6,760 nucleotides of DNA, from assembly GCA_900544075.1 (NCBI GenBank), contig UQTJ01000076.1, forward strand, positions 1 to 6,760, read 5' to 3'. Each line of letters opens with the position of its first letter. The first letter of the stretch is position 1. Both the position numbers and the translations under genes were made by a program. Of this stretch, positions 5,676 through 6,760 are shown piece by piece. Source of the DNA: an uncultured Bacteroides sp. Its GTDB lineage: Bacteria; Bacteroidota; Bacteroidia; Bacteroidales; Bacteroidaceae. The notes beneath the pieces were generated by a model, which had not been told where the DNA came from, made no database searches, and worked only from the letters and a program-made list of their open reading frames with translations.

Positions 5676-5730
5676 TATAATGGTTGGTGAGGAACAGTGT
5701 TAAGCTGTCGGCTCGACCTTGTTAGTAGCG
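5676..5730 (-). repeat. Intergenic tail copy A
   Basis: This 55-bp stretch follows the stop codon of the SUKH gene with no gap and matches copy B (4551-4606) at about three quarters of positions. Shared plus-strand blocks include TAATGG, GTTAAGCT and GACCTTGTTA. The HU-related fragment begins shortly after it. Small hairpins can be drawn within it, but no terminator-like T-run is present. Confidence 0.75.
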
Positions 5731-6399
5731 TCATTCCATTTTATACATTTTTTTCTCCCAACCTTTTAATTCTTGAAGAACAGGTTTGGGATTTTGCAAT
5801 ATCTGATTAAGAAATTCTATAAAGTTAGGTGCTAATACTTCCGTTTCAGGTGTTTCATAATCAAAGAGCACGATTTCCCCTTCTTTATTCTCATTGTCTG
5901 TCAATTTAAGAGCTACCACACCATAATCAGAATATCGACCTATCGCAAAATACCCTTTGTCAAGAATTTCTTTTTGCAGTTCCTTATTATTTTCAATTAA
6001 GATTTTATTCCATGAATGAATGGGTTTTGGATATAGACAAATATCTAAATCCCAAAATATTTCATAAAAGTGTTTGTATTTCAGGTAAGTCTTATATGAA
6101 AGCGGAAGAATGATATTCAAAGAACTCTCTAATTTAGAAATATCCTCGTCTGATATTTGATTATCTATCGCTTTCCATACATGGTCTTTTTCTGTAATAA
6201 TGTCCACCATATAATTTGTATGTTCCGGTTGAGTAACATATATCTTAACTGATTTTCCTTGAAGTATGGCATTATCCAGCGAATCCTGCATCTCTGGTTC
6301 TATTGGTTCTTCATAAGAAGAAACATACATAAGGTATTCTCTATGTTCTTGCACAAAGCCCAAACACTCATCTACATATTTCTTTACTACCTTTTCCAT
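5731..6399 (-). CDS. SUKH-superfamily (SMI1/KNR4-type) immunity protein
   Basis: This 222-residue soluble protein starts with ATG at 6399. The SUKH domain lies at about residues 84-202. It opens with the typical ISKLESSLNIILPLSYKTYLKYK segment (helix, then LP.SY..(F/Y)L), followed by an aromatic FWDLDICLYP stretch. The central strands are GYFAIGRYSDYGVVALKL and EGEIVLFDYETPETEVLA, and the closing helix is FIEFLNQIL. SUKH proteins are known immunity partners for nuclease, deaminase and other polymorphic toxins, binding them in the cytoplasm. The first 80 residues are an extra, mostly charged region not typical of the minimal domain. No cognate toxin is adjacent, which fits an orphan immunity gene. 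Promoter/leader copy 2 precedes it and tail copy A starts at its stop codon, making it the clearest complete cassette. Confidence 0.88.
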   Translation of the reverse strand: MEKVVKKYVDECLGFVQEHREYLMYVSSYEEPIEPEMQDSLDNAILQGKSVKIYVTQPEHTNYMVDIITEKDHVWKAIDNQISDEDISKLESSLNIILPLSYKTYLKYKHFYEIFWDLDICLYPKPIHSWNKILIENNKELQKEILDKGYFAIGRYSDYGVVALKLTDNENKEGEIVLFDYETPETEVLAPNFIEFLNQILQNPKPVLQELKGWEKKMYKME

Positions 6400-6443
6400 A
6401 CTATTTTTTTGTTTTTAATTCGCTACTAATGTATTGATAACAA

Positions 6444-6598
6444 CACCTGTCAGGCATCGGACATTCCACTAACCCACGCCATGCAGGGCGTATATCCTAA
6501 CCTTACATGTCCCCAAAGGTACGAAAAGAATCGGAGAAACAAACCATTCGGTTTGGAAAAGTCGCAAAAGAATTTTTGGAAGAGAAGAAAAGGATGCC
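6444..6598 (-). repeat. Promoter/leader repeat, copy 2
   Basis: This is the partner of 4191-4341, with about 91% identity over the first 131 bp and weaker similarity to about 6598. The leader hairpin is kept as ACGCC-N6-GGCGT (6476-6491), with a changed flanking pair that still matches (A-T instead of the extra C-G pairs in copy 1). The copy ends about 45 bp before the ATG of the SUKH gene and begins just after the terminator of the right-edge gene, so it insulates a new transcription unit. Confidence 0.9.
6514..6556 (-). promoter_or_regulatory. Bacteroidetes-type promoter with inverted repeat at -33 (copy 2)
   Basis: On the minus strand TACCTTTG (6521-6514) is a perfect -7 element, with TTTG (6543-6540) 18 bp upstream. 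The inverted repeat AAACC-N4-GGTTT (6541-6554) overlaps the -33 element as in copy 1. Between copies only the loop changes (AAAC to ATTC) while the arms are kept, which hints that the arms matter. The predicted leader of the SUKH gene is about 105 nt. Confidence 0.75.
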
Positions 6599-6607
6599 AA
6601 AGGACAT

Positions 6608-6633
6608 AAAAAAGCCTGAACGGGTCAGGCTTT
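6608..6633 (-). terminator. Intrinsic terminator overlapping the stop of the right-edge gene
   Basis: On the minus strand AAAGCCTGA-CCCGT-TCAGGCTTT forms a 9-bp perfect stem with a 5-nt loop, and the 3' arm runs into six T residues in total. The TGA stop codon of the right-edge gene lies inside the 5' arm, so translation and termination are tightly coupled in space. It separates the GC-rich gene from the cassette array. Confidence 0.85.
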
Positions 6634-6760
6634 AATCAGCGAATAGATGAAGCGGAGCTTGCGGGAGAGTTCCCCCGTGTCCAGCCCGGAGAGGAAAGCC
6701 TGCTCGAAAGACAAGCCGTAGAACACCTCGCGGAACATGGCGACGGTTTCCTCCGTGTCC
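6625..6760 (-). CDS. C-terminal fragment of an unrecognised protein, cut by the right edge
   Basis: Reading in from the right edge, one frame is open for 44 codons and ends ...RFIYSLIKA at a TGA (6627-6625) within a terminator hairpin. The visible part, including DTEETVAMFREVFYGL and FLSGLDTGELSRKL, looks helical. I do not recognise it. It is clearly richer in GC than the other genes in the window, with many codons ending in C or G (for example GAG, CTC, TTC), so it probably belongs to an older core or element backbone rather than to the AT-rich cassette genes. It could be the last gene of a backbone operon next to which the array was built. The other two frames on this strand and the plus strand offer nothing better. 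Confidence 0.65.
   Translation of the reverse strand, partial: DTEETVAMFREVFYGLSFEQAFLSGLDTGELSRKLRFIYSLIKA

Noticed and set aside
4575..5706. Integron attC sites in the tails (GTTAAGC matches GTTRRRY)
   Set aside because: I found no properly paired second core box at a suitable distance in either tail, so an attC fold is not supported, although a different recombination site is not excluded.

Overview
The window looks like Bacteroidales DNA (Bacteroides, Parabacteroides or a close relative). The candidate promoters fit the Bacteroidetes type (-33 TTTG, -7 TAnnTTTG), start codons lack Shine-Dalgarno sequences, and a fragment of the Bacteroidetes-specific HU-related protein family is present. 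Every gene I can support is on the minus strand, so transcription runs from the right edge (6760) to the left edge (1). The gene bodies are AT-rich. The connecting DNA and the right-edge gene are clearly richer in GC.

Layout in order of transcription: (1) 6760-6625, the last 44 codons of an unrecognised GC-rich gene, closed by a strong intrinsic terminator. (2) 6598-6444, a promoter/leader repeat, then a SUKH (SMI1/KNR4) immunity-type gene (6399-5731), then a conserved tail right at its stop codon. (3) 5654-5502, a truncated HU-related gene that runs into a 22-bp tandem array of dyad-symmetric units and then a leftover piece of the same leader; next come an unrecognised soluble protein (5352-4609) and a second tail copy. 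(4) 4550-4191, a 443-bp spacer (4166-4608 overall) holding a second full promoter/leader copy and a long hairpin. (5) A secreted SH3-type protein (4165-3404), a three-helix membrane protein (3348-2821), two single-helix anchored proteins (2726-2307 and 2276-1722) and a lipoprotein (1678-1091), closely spaced and probably co-transcribed. (6) A diverged promoter copy and a four-helix membrane protein (939-466), then a hairpin with a T-run, then a membrane protein cut by the left edge (356-1).

Interpretation: this reads as an array of small, mutually unrelated, mostly envelope-targeted genes joined by recurring intergenic modules, with no toxin gene in view. The one recognisable domain, SUKH, is a classic immunity family. 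By inference it is an orphan immunity array of the kind described in gut Bacteroidales as acquired interbacterial defence (AID/rAID) clusters, protecting against effectors from neighbouring bacteria. The most interesting feature is the modularity of the connectors: a portable promoter plus hairpin leader before genes, and a related tail starting 0-2 nt after the stop codons of unrelated genes. Together they suggest that each gene moves as a promoter-gene-tail cassette.
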